From Aradus depressus (Eukaryota; Arthropoda; Insecta; Hemiptera; Aradidae), in contig OY759225.1 in assembly GCA_963662175.1 (NCBI GenBank), positions 12,207,601 through 12,271,600 of the forward strand: 64,000 nucleotides of DNA. Direction: 5' to 3'. Below the pieces are notes generated by a model that saw only the letters and a list, made by a program, of their open reading frames with translations, was not told the DNA's origin and made no database searches. Both the position numbers and the translations under genes were made by a program. This document shows, in pieces, positions 44,221-54,976 of this stretch (positions are counted from its first letter, which is position 1; the number at the start of each line of letters is the position of its first letter).

Positions 44221-45415
44221 ACTAGCAGTAATACCCGGCGTTGCCCGGGGAACTTTGAATTTTCTCCCAATATCTCCTATAAGTCTATTCAATCCTTCGA
44301 CACCACATTCATGATGTTATAATTTTCGATTATTCATACAGAATATAGTCCTTCAACTATAGTAACGCTAGTAAGTTTTTAAGACCCCTCGGCACCACAG
44401 CTAGTATGCGCCTGAACGACGGAAACCCCAGCTAGTGAATACTTGGCATCGCTGGGCACCACAGCTAGTAAGAAGTTAGGAACGCTGGGCATTACAGCTA
44501 GTATGTGCCTTGCGACGGCGGACCCCACATTTAGTACGTAGTTAGGAACGCTGGGCACCACGGCTAGTATGTTCCTTGCGACGGCGGACCCCACATCTAG
44601 TACGTAGTTAGGAACGCTGGGCACCACAGCTAGTATGTGCCTTGCGACGGCGGACCCCACATTTAGTACGTAGTTAGGAACGCTGGGCACCACAGCTAGT
44701 AAGTGTCTTGTAACGGCGGACCCCACAGCTAGTGTTAGGAACGCTGGGCATCTCAGTTAGTATGTGCCTTGCGACGGCGGACCCCACAGCTAGTACGATA
44801 TTAGGAACGCTGGGCACCACAGCTAGTAAATGCCTTGCAACAGCGGACCCCACAGCGAATACATAGTTACTACTACATGTGAAATTCATGACAATCCGAT
44901 TACCCTTTAATCAGTCAGCATTTTTTTATGCTTTGCCCCCCCCCCCCCCCTGTTCAATTTTTGAAGATGTCACATAGTGTATTTTTCTATTTGGCCATCA
45001 AGAATACTACATAAGAAATTCCATGACAATCCGATCATCCGTAAATGATCTATCACTATCTTCAAATTTACGCCTACCCCACAACCCCCCTCCCGTTCAA
45101 AACTTTGGGACGTTACACACCTTTTTTTCTTTTTTGGCTTTTAAAAATACTACATGTGAAATTTCATGACAATTCGACCATTAGTTAATGAGTTAGCACT
45201 ATTTATATACTTAGGCCCCCCTTACAACCCCCCCTCCCGATCAAAATTTTGGGACGCCACATAGCCTATTATTCAATCGGGCTCAAAAGAATGCTACATG
45301 GGAAGTTTCATAAAAATCTGTCCAGCCGTTTCGGCGTGATGCTGGAACAAACATACAAACAAACAAACAAACACACCCCGTTTCAGCTTTATTAATATAG
45401 ACTTTATTAATATAG
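44221..45415 (+). mobile_element. HAT-R element, complete copy
   Basis: Head from 44221 (ACTAGCAGTAATACCCGGCG), 33/66 bp array at about 44385-44860, then three to four ~125-145 bp tail units with CCCCCC tracts, and the terminus CCGTCCAGCC-like / GTTTCAGCTTTATTAATATAGA (last part doubled). The minus-strand open frames of 71-115 codons across it translate the 66 bp unit and are not genes. Confidence 0.85.
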
Positions 45416-45754
45416 ATTAAGGAGAAATATAAACAGTGCAATAACACTTGTATATTTTATATTCAATAATAATACATTAAGACGACACCAGGTGGCAGGT
45501 AATGAGATGGACCACAACGTCACCCTCTATATTAGTTGATGTAGAGCTAGTGTAAAGATTTGACCCTGTTCAATATTTACCAAGATTAGTTAGATGAGGT
45601 GGCCTCCCGTCCAGTATCCTTGTTTTGTGGATATTTTCAATGTCGACCCATGACTAATGGGCTGATCTCACCGAGTCAAGATCACGGACCTCGCCCGATT
45701 GTCATTGAACATTTTGTCTCCACTTTGATCATTGTTTCTAGGGCATTCCACGCC

Positions 45755-45818
<64 letters not shown>

Positions 45819-46121
45819 ATTGATTTTAACGAAATTTGTAGAGGATTTTGGTCCAGGTTCAAACTAAAAAATACAAAGAAACAATTTTTGATCATTATTT
45901 TTTATAAACGAGTGGTGGACCCGCCGGAGACGGTTCAGCTTTGTCGAGTGAAGTGGAGGGAATTGCTTCCGATAAAAAAAAAAAAAAGTGAGGATAATCC
46001 CGAACCCTGCTACCTATATCCCAACTTCAAAAAACACACTTTTTCTAAAAAAATTATCAGCAAGTCTTAGTTGATTTTTTTTCTTGTTCTGGTGCAATAA
46101 AACTGAGTGGCAAAAAAAATT
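45416..46121. other. Long poly(A) tract and spacer
   Basis: A nearly uninterrupted run of A spans about 45762-45815 (over 50 bases), without a recognisable element tail upstream. Other parts are unremarkable. Confidence 0.6.
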
Positions 46122-46421
46122 AACAAACAACTAAATACTTACAGAAATAAATAATGGCTGTTGAATCATCTTCCTTTACTTGTAAAATTAATAGGTGAAC
46201 CTTGAATTTCGGATATTAGGGTTAGGATAGTATATCAAAAATTATTAATATCATATTTTTTTTCTCAGACCAAGAGAAAAAAAATATATATATTATTAAT
46301 TTTTGATATAGGTACATCCTAACACTAATATCCGAAATCCCAGGTTCACCTATTAATATTAGCAGTAAAGGAAGATGATTCAACAGCCATTATTTATTTC
46401 CGTAAGTATTTAGTTGTTTGT
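46122..46421. mobile_element. 300 bp foldback element
   Basis: AACAAACAACTAAATACTTA on the left is matched in reverse complement at 46402-46421. The arms (~145 bp) run through AATAATGGCTGTTGAATCAT, AATAGGTGAACC and TCGGATATTAG, with the centre near 46270. Arm identity is about 90%. A MITE or foldback; no TSD is evident and there is no coding. Confidence 0.85.
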
Positions 46422-46789
46422 TCATTGTTAAATATTAAATTTATTACTTGTTATAATTAAATATTATATTACCAGGATAACTGGCACCTAATAATTCAAT
46501 AACAAGACATCCCTCTACTATATAGTACTCAGTTAACTTGAATCTAACCTTAGCAACTGGTCTACAACTCACCCAAATGATCCCTGTCCTCTTCCTTTTC
46601 TTATCGTCTTCTTGGCATCTATCCCATATTTTTAAATTTTTAAGCACGCAATTTTTCTGAAAAATGAACTGAGAACTGTTTGTCGATCCTCTTCATTGAC
46701 ATTTCTGAGGTTCCGTTCCACAAATGGTAAAAACGGAGTCGTTATGGAAAGTTTACGGTGTCTGTCCATCATTCTGTCACAACATTAGA
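46422..46789. other. No gene recognised
   Basis: A 67-codon minus frame at 46444-46647 has no motif. Confidence 0.4.
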
Positions 46790-47182
46790 TATTTATTTTT
46801 TTCCTGTGTGATGTATAAAATTACACACATTGTAATTATTAATAATATATTATAACATTAATTATATTTATTGCTATAAAAAACTGAACAAAAAAAAGCT
46901 GTTAGAAATGAAGTAACTTAATTATTGAATAAATATATGAAGTCGCATTTTGTTTTAAAAAGGAACCAATGAATGAAGTACAAAAGACGACGATCAGCTG
47001 TTTTTAATAGAGTGGAGCAGTCTAAGTTGGGTTGTGGAGGTTGAAGTCTGGGAGAGATGTGAAGATGGACAGGCTAGGAGTGAGAGAAGTGTTTAGGCTT
47101 AAGGTGTGGTGAACCAAAAAGGTGTGAAATAACATTGAAATAGATGCGCAAAGGAGGTACTTTTATTTATTTATATGTACAT
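46790..47182 (+). repeat. 750 bp dispersed repeat (R3), copy 3, interrupted
   Basis: GTGTGATGTATAAAATTACA, CGATCAGCTGTTTTTAATAG, GTGTTTAGGCTTAAGGTGTG and GATGCGCAAAGGAGGTAC match 3890-4200. The HAT-R element at 47183 cuts it at TTATATGTACAT; the second half was not found on the other side. Confidence 0.7.
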
Positions 47183-49790
47183 ACTAGCAGTAATACCCGG
47201 CGTTGCCCGGGAAACTTTGACTTTTCTCCCAATATCTCCTATAAGGCTATTCAGTTCCTCGACAGTACATCCATGATGTTATAATTTTTAATTATTCATA
47301 TGGAATTCAACTGTAGTATCGCTAGTAATTTTTTAGGACCCCTGGGCACCACAGCTAGTATGCGCCTTTCAACTGCGGAAACGACAGCTAGTGAATACTT
47401 AGCATCGCTGGACGTCCTAGCCAGTGCGTACTTAAGAACGTTTTGAGCACAGCTAGTATGTGCCTTGCAACGCTGGGCACCACAGCTAGTACGTAGTTAG
47501 GAACGCTGGGCACCACAGCTAGTATGTGCCTTGCGACGGCGGACCCCACAGCTAGTACGTAGTTAGGAACGCTGGTCACCACAGCTAGTATGTGCTTCGC
47601 AACAGCGGACCCCACAGCTAGTACGAAGGTAGGAACGCTGGGCATCACAGCTAGTAAGTGCCTTGCAACAGCGGACCCCACAGCTAGTACGTAGTTAGAA
47701 ACGCTCAGCATCACAGCTAGTATGTGTTCTGCAACGGCGGACCCCACCGCTAGTACCTAGTTAGAAACGCTCAGCATCACAGCTAGTATGTGTTCTGCAA
47801 CGGCGGACCCCACCGCTAGTACGTTTTTAGGAACGCTGGGCCCTACAGCTTGTAGGTGCCTTGCAACTGCGGACCCCACAGATAGTATGTAGTTAGAACC
47901 ACAGGGCATCACAGCTAGTATGAGTTTTGCAACGGCGGACCCCACAGCTAGTACGTAGTTAGAAACGCTCAGCATCACAGCTAGTATGTGTTCTGCAACG
48001 GCGGACCCCACCGCTAGTAGGTAGTTGGGAATGCTGGACATCACAGCTAGTATGTGCCTCGCAACAGCGGACCCCACAGCTAGTACGAAGGTAGGAACGC
48101 TGGGCATCACAGCTAGTAAGTGCCTTGCAACAGCGGACCCCACAGCTAGTACGTAGTTAGAAACGCTCAGCATCACAGCTAGTATGTGTTCTGCAACTGC
48201 GGACCCCACCGCTAGTGCCTAGTTAGAAACGCTCAGCATCACAGCTAGTACGTGTTCTGCAACGGCGGACCCCACCGCTAGTACGTTTTTAGGAACGCTG
48301 GGCCCTACAGCTTGTAGGTGCCTTGCAACTGCGGACCCCACAGATAGTATGTAGTTAGAACCACAGGGCATCACAGCTAGTATGAGTTTTGCAACGGCGG
48401 ACCCCACAGCTAGTACGTAGTTAGAAACGCTCAGCATCACAGCTAGTATGTGTTCTGCAACGGCGGACCCCACCGCTAGTACCTAGTTAGAAACGCTGGG
48501 CATCACAGCTAGTATGTGTTTGCAACGGCGGACCCCACAGCTAGTACGAAGTTAAATACGCTGGGCCACACTGCTAGCGTCTTGTAACTGCGTGAAATTC
48601 ATGACAATCCGATTACCCTTTAAACCAAATTTTTAAGATGTCACATAGTGTATTTTTTTATTTGGCCATCAATAATACTACATGTGAAATTCCATGACAA
48701 TCCGATCATCCGTTAATGACCTATCACTATCTTAAAATTTAGGCCTACCCCCATAACCCCCCTGCCGTTCACAATTTTTTGACGTCACACCCTATTTTTC
48801 TATTTGGCCTTTATGAATACTACATGTGAAATTCCATGACAATACGACCAACCGTTAAAGAGCTAGCACTATATTTATACTTAGGCCCCCCCCGCCACTA
48901 CCCCCCCTCCCGTACAAAATTTTGAGCCGTCACACCGCCTATTTTTCTATTTCACTTCAGGAATACTACATGTGAAATTTCGTGACAATCCGACCAATCG
49001 TTGAAGAGTTAGCACTATATTTACACTTAGGCCTACCCCCACAACCCCCCCCCCCTCCCCCCGTTCAAATTTTTGGGACGCCACACCTTTTTTTTTATTT
49101 GGTCTTCAGGAATACTACATGTAAAACTTCGTGACAATGCGACCAACCGTCAATGAGCTAGCTCTATATTTATACTTAGGCCCCCCCACAACCCCCCCTC
49201 CCGTTCAAAACTTTGGGACGCCACACACCTTATTTTTCTATTTGGCCTTCAGGAATACTCCATGTGAAATTTCGTGACAATCCGACCAACCGTTAAAGAG
49301 ATTGCTCTATATTTATACTTAGGCCCCCCCACAACCCCCCCTCCCGTTCAAAACTTTGGGACGCCACACACCTTTTTTTCCTATTTGGCTTTTAAAAATA
49401 CTACATGTGAAAATTCATGACAATTCGCCCATTAGTTAATGAGTTAGCTCTATATTTATACTTAGGCCCCCCCACAACCCCCCTCCCGTTCAAAACTTTG
49501 GGACGCCACACACCTTTTTTTTCTATTTGGCTTTTAAAAATACTACATGTGAAATTTCATGACAATTCGACCATTAGTTAATGAGTTAGCACTATTTATA
49601 TACTTAGGCCCCCTTACAACCCCCCCTCCCGATCAAAATTTTGGGACGCCACATAGCCTATTATTCAATCGGGCTCAAAAGGATGCTACATGGGTAGTTT
49701 CATAAAAATCCGTCCAGCCGTTTGGGCGTGATGCTGGAACAAACATACATACAAACAAACAAACCCCGTTTCAGCTTTATTAATATAGAT
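47183..49790 (+). mobile_element. HAT-R element, longest copy (2.6 kb)
   Basis: Head at 47183-47335; a 33/66 bp array at about 47335-48585 (roughly 19 units of 66 bp, including a larger duplicated block: 47880-47990 matches 48335-48450). A tail of seven to eight units of 142-150 bp follows at 48590-49700, and the terminus is GTCCAGCCGTTTGGGCGTGA...GTTTCAGCTTTATTAATATAGAT. On the minus strand the array is open in one frame for 84-150 codons at a time, with the 22-residue unit VGSAVARHILAVVPSVPNYV. This is a consequence of 66 being divisible by three. Confidence 0.88.
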
Positions 49791-50100
49791 TGTTGATCTA
49801 GAGTGGTTTTTTTTATATTTTCCCAGCTATATCATTGTTCAAAAATTCGAAGTTGAGTTTTCACTGAAATATCATGTTTTCCGACATCCTAATTCAAAAA
49901 ATGAACTAGGTTCTCGGATGTATGTGTTCGACTAAGTGCGGCCCTTGAGGCCCATACGGCAAACTTCTCAGCATGATATCAATATCAATAATAATAATAA
50001 TATCACGAAAGTAGGCATTTTATTCAGTACAGAATTATTTATTCATTTAATTCGATTTAATCTATACATAGATTTTTAATTATGATGCAAATGCACATAG
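49791..50100. other. Spacer with SR4-like scrap
   Basis: GAGTTTTCACTGAAATATCATGTTTTCCGAC (49853-49883) resembles the SR4 5' part. No gene. Confidence 0.4.
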
Positions 50101-50560
50101 GTCACATAGCCTATTTTTTTAATTTTGCTTTTACAACTACATGTAAAATTTTATGACACTCTGATAACCCGTTAATGAGATAGAACTATTTTTATGCTCA
50201 GCCTCCACTCACAGTCCCCCCTTCCGTTAAGAATTTTGAGACGTTACATAATCTATTTTTCAATTTGGCTTTTAAGAATACTACATGTTAAATTTCATTA
50301 AAATCCGATCATCCGTTGATGAGGTAGCACTATTTTTATGTTTAGCCCCCTCACAACCCCCCTTCCCCTTAGGAATTTTGTGACGCCAAATGGTCTATAT
50401 TTTAATTGGCTCTTAAGAATACTACATGTGAAATTTTATCACAATCCGACCATCCGTTAATGAGGTAGCATTATATTTATGCATAGGACTCCTCACAACC
50501 CCCCCCCCCCCTCCCCCCCTCCTCCCCCCCCCTCCCGTTAAGAAATTTTGATACCTCACA
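50100..50560 (+). repeat. Detached HAT-R tail array
   Basis: Three to four ~125 bp units with CTACATGT-AAATTT, CCGTTAATGAGGTAGCA and CCCCCCTTCCGTTAAG-type blocks, the last with a long C tract (50499-50531). Same family as the tails at 48590-49700 but more diverged and without a head. Confidence 0.75.
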
Positions 50561-51055
50561 CGGATCGCCCTGGGTGTTTTTGAAGAGGTGTCACACGTAC
50601 AAAAAAAAATTATATAAAAATACACATTTTTTTTTTTGTTTTCCATTCATTTATTGAATTTTGGTTATTATTTTTTATAAAAGTCGAAAAAGTTTCTCTG
50701 CAAATTTCTAAATCTACTGAACGAAATTGTTTAAAAAAGGACACTTATAAATTTTTTAGATTTATTTCTTATCTATATAACTCAGCTTTCTGATCTCATA
50801 GCGCGATATTTAAACTAGGCAAGGAGGCAGATGAAAATTTATGAAAACATTTTTGGGGGTTTCCATAGCTTATATAATATACATTTTATAATACATATGG
50901 ATAATATAATTATTGTAATAAGTTAAAATAGCTATCTTGTATTCCCGCACCCTCCTGGCGACACCACTGAGAGTTATCTTCCCTTCTTCCTAATGTATTG
51001 AATAATCAATTACATTTTCAATACAGTATTATCCTAGAGAGAAAAAGAAGTGATA
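50561..51055. other. AT-rich DNA, nothing recognised
   Basis: No gene or repeat family identified. Confidence 0.4.
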
Positions 51056-51057
51056 CA

Positions 51058-51248
51058 TTTTTTTTTTGGCCTATGTACGATGAATATTAGCCATTTCACT
51101 GTGTTATCTAGTTATTTACTACATCCATGGCCCCGAGAGGGAGTTCTATCTAAGAAATAAAACTCACTCCCGGACGGGATTCGAACCCGCAAACCATGGT
51201 GAGACCATGCGACCATAGCCCTACGCTCTAACCCGCACGGCCCCCAAC
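51058..51248 (-). mobile_element. SINE2, near full length
   Basis: On the minus strand: head GGGGGCCGTGCGGGTTAGAG, GGTCTCACCATGGTTTGCGG, a perfect B box GGGTTCGAATCCCG, the GGAGTGAGTTTTATTTC body and the tail CGTACATAGGCC plus poly(A). Confidence 0.88.
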
Positions 51249-51569
51249 ATGTACTTTATTCTAATCTTTTTATTTTGAAAATAATATAATAAAAGCCAAT
51301 ATAGATATATAAAATGCTTGATGCTTCTGACATCAAAGAAAGAGGCTGGCCGTAGGTCTTCAAAACCAGGGTCCTTTTTACAAAAGGTAAGGAGTGGAAA
51401 GTGGTATCCGACTTGTAGAGACAGAATACCATCACCATGGCAACCTACTCAACCCTCTCTTTGTAGCAAAACCAGTGATGCCAAGCTTCACCTTACCCCA
51501 GACAGCAGAACATTCTCATGTTGCTCTCCTATTGGCTCCAAACAGCCTGTCCATTCCCCTTCCACACCG

Positions 51570-51740
51570 AGTCGAGGGACATGATTCACCGGCCTCACTA
51601 TAATTTTTATGAAAATAAGTCTTTTGGAAGGGTTATATAATATTTGAAAAAGCTTAGGCATGTTTTGAGATTACTGTTCTTTTTTAATATATCTAGGAAA
51701 ACATAATCTACAGTGCGGCCGGTGAATCATGTTCCCTGTA
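51570..51740. repeat. Short inverted pair GGACATGATTCACCGGCC
   Basis: GGACATGATTCACCGGCC (about 51579-51596) is inverted at 51718-51735 (GGCCGGTGAATCATGTTCC). The preceding block, GCTCTCCTATTGGCTCCAAA, recurs at 53313-53332, also followed by GAGGGACATGATT. It could be the ends of a small element. Confidence 0.5.
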
Positions 51741-51805
51741 TGCTGGTTTCTTGGGGCCAACCCTTCCAGTACTGTAGTAGCATTGCACTCTACAACTACA
51801 CACTT

Positions 51806-51980
51806 GGGAGCCATGGTGGCCGTGCGGGCCAGTCGCATGGTCTCACCATGGTTTGCGGGTTCGAATCCCGTCCGGAAGTGAGTTTTATTTCGTAGATAGA
51901 ACTCCCTTTATTTTATTAATAACTAGATAACACAGTGACATAGCTAATACGCATCGTACATAAGGCCAAAAAAAAAAATT
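51806..51980 (+). mobile_element. SINE2 with internal deletion
   Basis: GGGAGCCATGGTGGCCGTGC, then GGCCAGTCGCATGG (the CTAGAGCGTAGGGCTTTG segment is lost), an intact B box GGGTTCGAATCCCG and the tail TACGCATCGTACATAAGGCC plus A10. Confidence 0.88.
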
Positions 51981-52038
51981 GTATTACTTATTTTTTTTCT
52001 CTAGGATAATAACTAGATAACACCATTATAAGAGTCAT

Positions 52039-52387
52039 GGTTAGGTTAGGTTTTATGACTCATGCCCGGGCTTTAACTACGAGGTCATATCGCCTACTAC
52101 CAGAGCGCTCTTTCGTCACTCTGGTGGACATGAGCCCGACTCTACTGTGGGAGTCCTAAATTTTGCCTACCCTAAATTTTTATTCACCTAGGGTAAGGGG
52201 TCTTTAACGAGTACCTGACATCGTACAGGCTCGGGACCATCGCTTAGCGTCCTATCCGAAGGACGGCGTGCTTAAGCTTATTTTACCTCCCAGATAAAAT
52301 AAATTAAGGGTCTCGGTCGGGTTTCGAACCCACGATCTTGAGCTCAGAAGACAAGCACGCATACCACTGAGCTACCGGCGCCCTCTA
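52039..52387 (-). mobile_element. SINE1, full length
   Basis: All family blocks are intact, including head GGGCGCCGGTAGCTCAGTGG and B box GGGTTTCGAACCC on the opposite strand. One of the best consensus-like copies. Confidence 0.93.
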
Positions 52388-53379
52388 TGATTTTGTATAA
52401 TATTGTTATTAATATATAATAATAAAACTGCTGAAATTGTTGTCATATTGTCACAACAAATAATTTAATGTTTTTAACAATTTCAGGAGATACCAAACAG
52501 CTTATTTAATTTTTAAATGACAAACTTAATCTACAAATGAATACGAATCGAAGCATTTCAATAACAAATTCGAAAACTCGCTTATATAGAGACACTACAA
52601 TCACAGTTGTATATATCCTATTTTAGCTAACACAAACCTGTAATATCCTGTAGAATTGAAGAACAATAAATTTGGAACCTTAATTCCTCTTACTAAATTT
52701 TTTATTGTAACATTATTAATCAAAATCAGTGCATGACCGCAAATTTTTGAAACTAAAGCAGATGTTTATACATCAATTCTCTTGAGTTCCGCGTCACTCA
52801 CACATTACTTTTTTTTTTTTTTTCTTTATAAGTATTGTTAAGTGCGCAGTATACAAGCGCTCTCAAGCTGCTAACTGAACCATTTGAAGGGACTTTACAT
52901 TTATTGTACGACCATTTTCCTAGAATCTGTTCCAGGTTAAGGTGAACATTTGCCAAGAGGGTCCCCTTCTTGGACTCTGAATTATCAATGTTACTAAATA
53001 TTTGAGAGATCGTCAAGAAAGGATGGAGGTCCTTCGGGTTGGGTTTCTCGAGTTTCCAAAGAAAACTAACCTATGCATTACTTGTAAATGTTCGCAGCAC
53101 TAGAGAGAGTGCTCTTCGAATAATGAGATTCTGCAGAAGCAAGTAAGTTTGAACTTTCTTGGGCCTTGGGATCAACTTTTATACCTCCTTGGATTAAAAT
53201 TATACACCAGAACTAAGAATGGGTAAGGTTATATCAAACTGTTATTTTGTAGCAGTTACAGTAAAATGATACAGATACAGATACTGATCAATTTAAACAG
53301 TATTAACATGACGCTCTCCTATTGGCCCCAAGCAGCCTGTAATTCCCCTTCCACACCTGCCCGAGGGACATGATTTGGA

Positions 53380-53939
53380 TTCAATCGAAACCAAAAAGTA
53401 TCGATACAATTACTCACGATATCGAATAAAATGTAATCGAATAAAAAGTATCGATATCTACACTTATCGAATGAATCTAGTAGTTACTTATAATTAATTT
53501 TAAAAAATGTATAAATCTATATAGATATTAATAAAAATTGTAACTATTGAATTAAATACTTCGCCTAATTAATTTTTAACCATATATAATATATAATAAT
53601 AATAATAAAAACCACAATACAATTTCATCAAATAAATCAAATCGAATAAGATAAAATTATATTATTAAAAACATACTGAAAATAATGAAAAGGCTTATGA
53701 AATAAACATACAATTTATTTTTACTAAGGATATAAATGGGGGGGATATTTGGGAGCCATGGTGGCCGTGCAGGCTAGAGCGTAGGGCTTTGGTCGCATGG
53801 TCTCACCATGGTTTGCGGGTTCGAATCCGGTCCGGGAGTGAGTTTTATTTCGTAGATAAAACTCCCTCCCGGGGCCATGGATGTCGTAAATATAACTAAA
53901 TAACTCATTGACATGGCAAATATGCACCGTACATAAGGC

Positions 53940-53973
<34 letters not shown>

Positions 53974-54460
53974 TATAAAACTACTCGGGACTATTCGTAT
54001 TCCCACCGTATTTCACTTTTTTTAAACACATTTGCATGTCGCTGAGATCGAGTCGTTCTTAGTGTAATAAATCCACACTGTCGCAGCAGGACAAGGCATT
54101 ATAATTGACAAAATGGAATGTAAAAATAAAATAAAATGCTGAAATCTTAATCACGTTCACGGTTCTGTTTAAAATCAAACAAATTTATATCTTCATAAAC
54201 GATAAACCATTTATTGTAAATAAGGTAAGGAAAAAAGACGCATCACGTGATCACATCACACATGTTCAGTATTGTATTGCAACAACAAATAAAAGAAAAT
54301 TGTAATAAATTAAACGGTGAACGATTTTGATGAATTGAAAAATTTATATAATTTTTTTTTAATTGTCAAATTTGAAACAAGTTCTTTGAATCGATACAAG
54401 TTACATCTATTCGATACCTATTCGGTATCAAAAGAAACGTATCGATATTTTACCTGTATA
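53380..54460. repeat. Segment bounded by inverted ATCGATA clusters
   Basis: The left cluster (AAGTATCGATACAATTACTC, GATATCGAATAAAATG, TCGAATAAAAAGTATCGAT) is mirrored on the right in reverse complement (AATATCGATACG, GATACCGAATAGG, ATCGAATAGATG, TGTATCGAT). Such clusters are typical subterminal transposase-binding repeats of hAT elements, but no clear terminal repeat or TSD was found. Confidence 0.45.
53748..53971 (+). mobile_element. SINE2, full length
   Basis: GGGAGCCATGGTGGCCGTGC, AGGCTAGAGCGTAGGGCTTT, B box GGGTTCGAATCCGG, the inverted CTCCCTCCCGGGGCCATGGA block, tail AAATATGCACCGTACATAAGGCC, then more than 30 A. Best full SINE2 copy on the plus strand, about 190 bp plus the tail. Confidence 0.92.
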
Positions 54461-54504
54461 TACTTGTATATATTTTTGTGAAAAACAAAAACGAAAAAAA
54501 CAAG

Positions 54505-54976
54505 TTTCGCAGGATGTCAAAAATAAGTTAGTCTGACCTCTTACAGATTTTTTATTTAAGTAAGCTAGCCGGCTTTCGAGGTTTCCCTCATCATCAGGCA
54601 GTCTGATAAAAATTTGAATAAACTAAATAATAAAAATATAAATAAATAAAAATCTACAACAAACATTAACAATTTAAAATATCATGGATGGGGACAGACG
54701 AGTTATTCCTGTCCACCATCTGAGTCACAACCTGTTTGATGCACAGAAGGTTGTGACTCAGATGGTGGACAGGAATAACTCGTCTGTCCCCATCCATGAT
54801 ATTTTAAATTGTTAATGTTTGTTGTAGATTTTTATTTATTTATATTTTTATTATTTAGTTTATTCAAATTTTTATCAGACTGCCTGATGATGAGGGAAAC
54901 CTCGAAAGCCGGCTAGCTTACTTAAATAAAAAATCTGTGAGAGGTCAGACTAACTTATTTTTGACATCCTGCGAAA
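54505..54976. mobile_element. Palindromic Penelope-like 3' ends (229 bp arms)
   Basis: Arm 54505-54733 and arm 54748-54976 are reverse complements with about one visible mismatch, around a 14 bp spacer (GTTTGATGCACAGA). Each arm reads outward from GTTGTGACTCAGATGGTGGA through CCATCCATGATATTTTAAAT and TTTTTATCAG-ACTGCCTGATGATG to GACATCCTGCGAAA. The intron found in copies 1 and 2 is exactly absent in both arms. Arms this alike imply recent origin or gene conversion. Confidence 0.9.

Noticed and set aside
45732..46070. 112-codon plus-strand frame with a long Lys run
   Set aside because: It is created by the poly(A) tract; no domain on either side.
40720..48585. 33 bp repeats looking like a CRISPR array
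   Set aside because: The units are head-to-tail without unique spacers, belong to a mobile element present in several copies, and the genome is clearly eukaryotic.
52321..52387. tRNA gene in the SINE1 and SINE2 heads
   Set aside because: A and B boxes are present, but the sequences do not fold into a full cloverleaf with an acceptor stem and are followed by the same SINE body in every copy.
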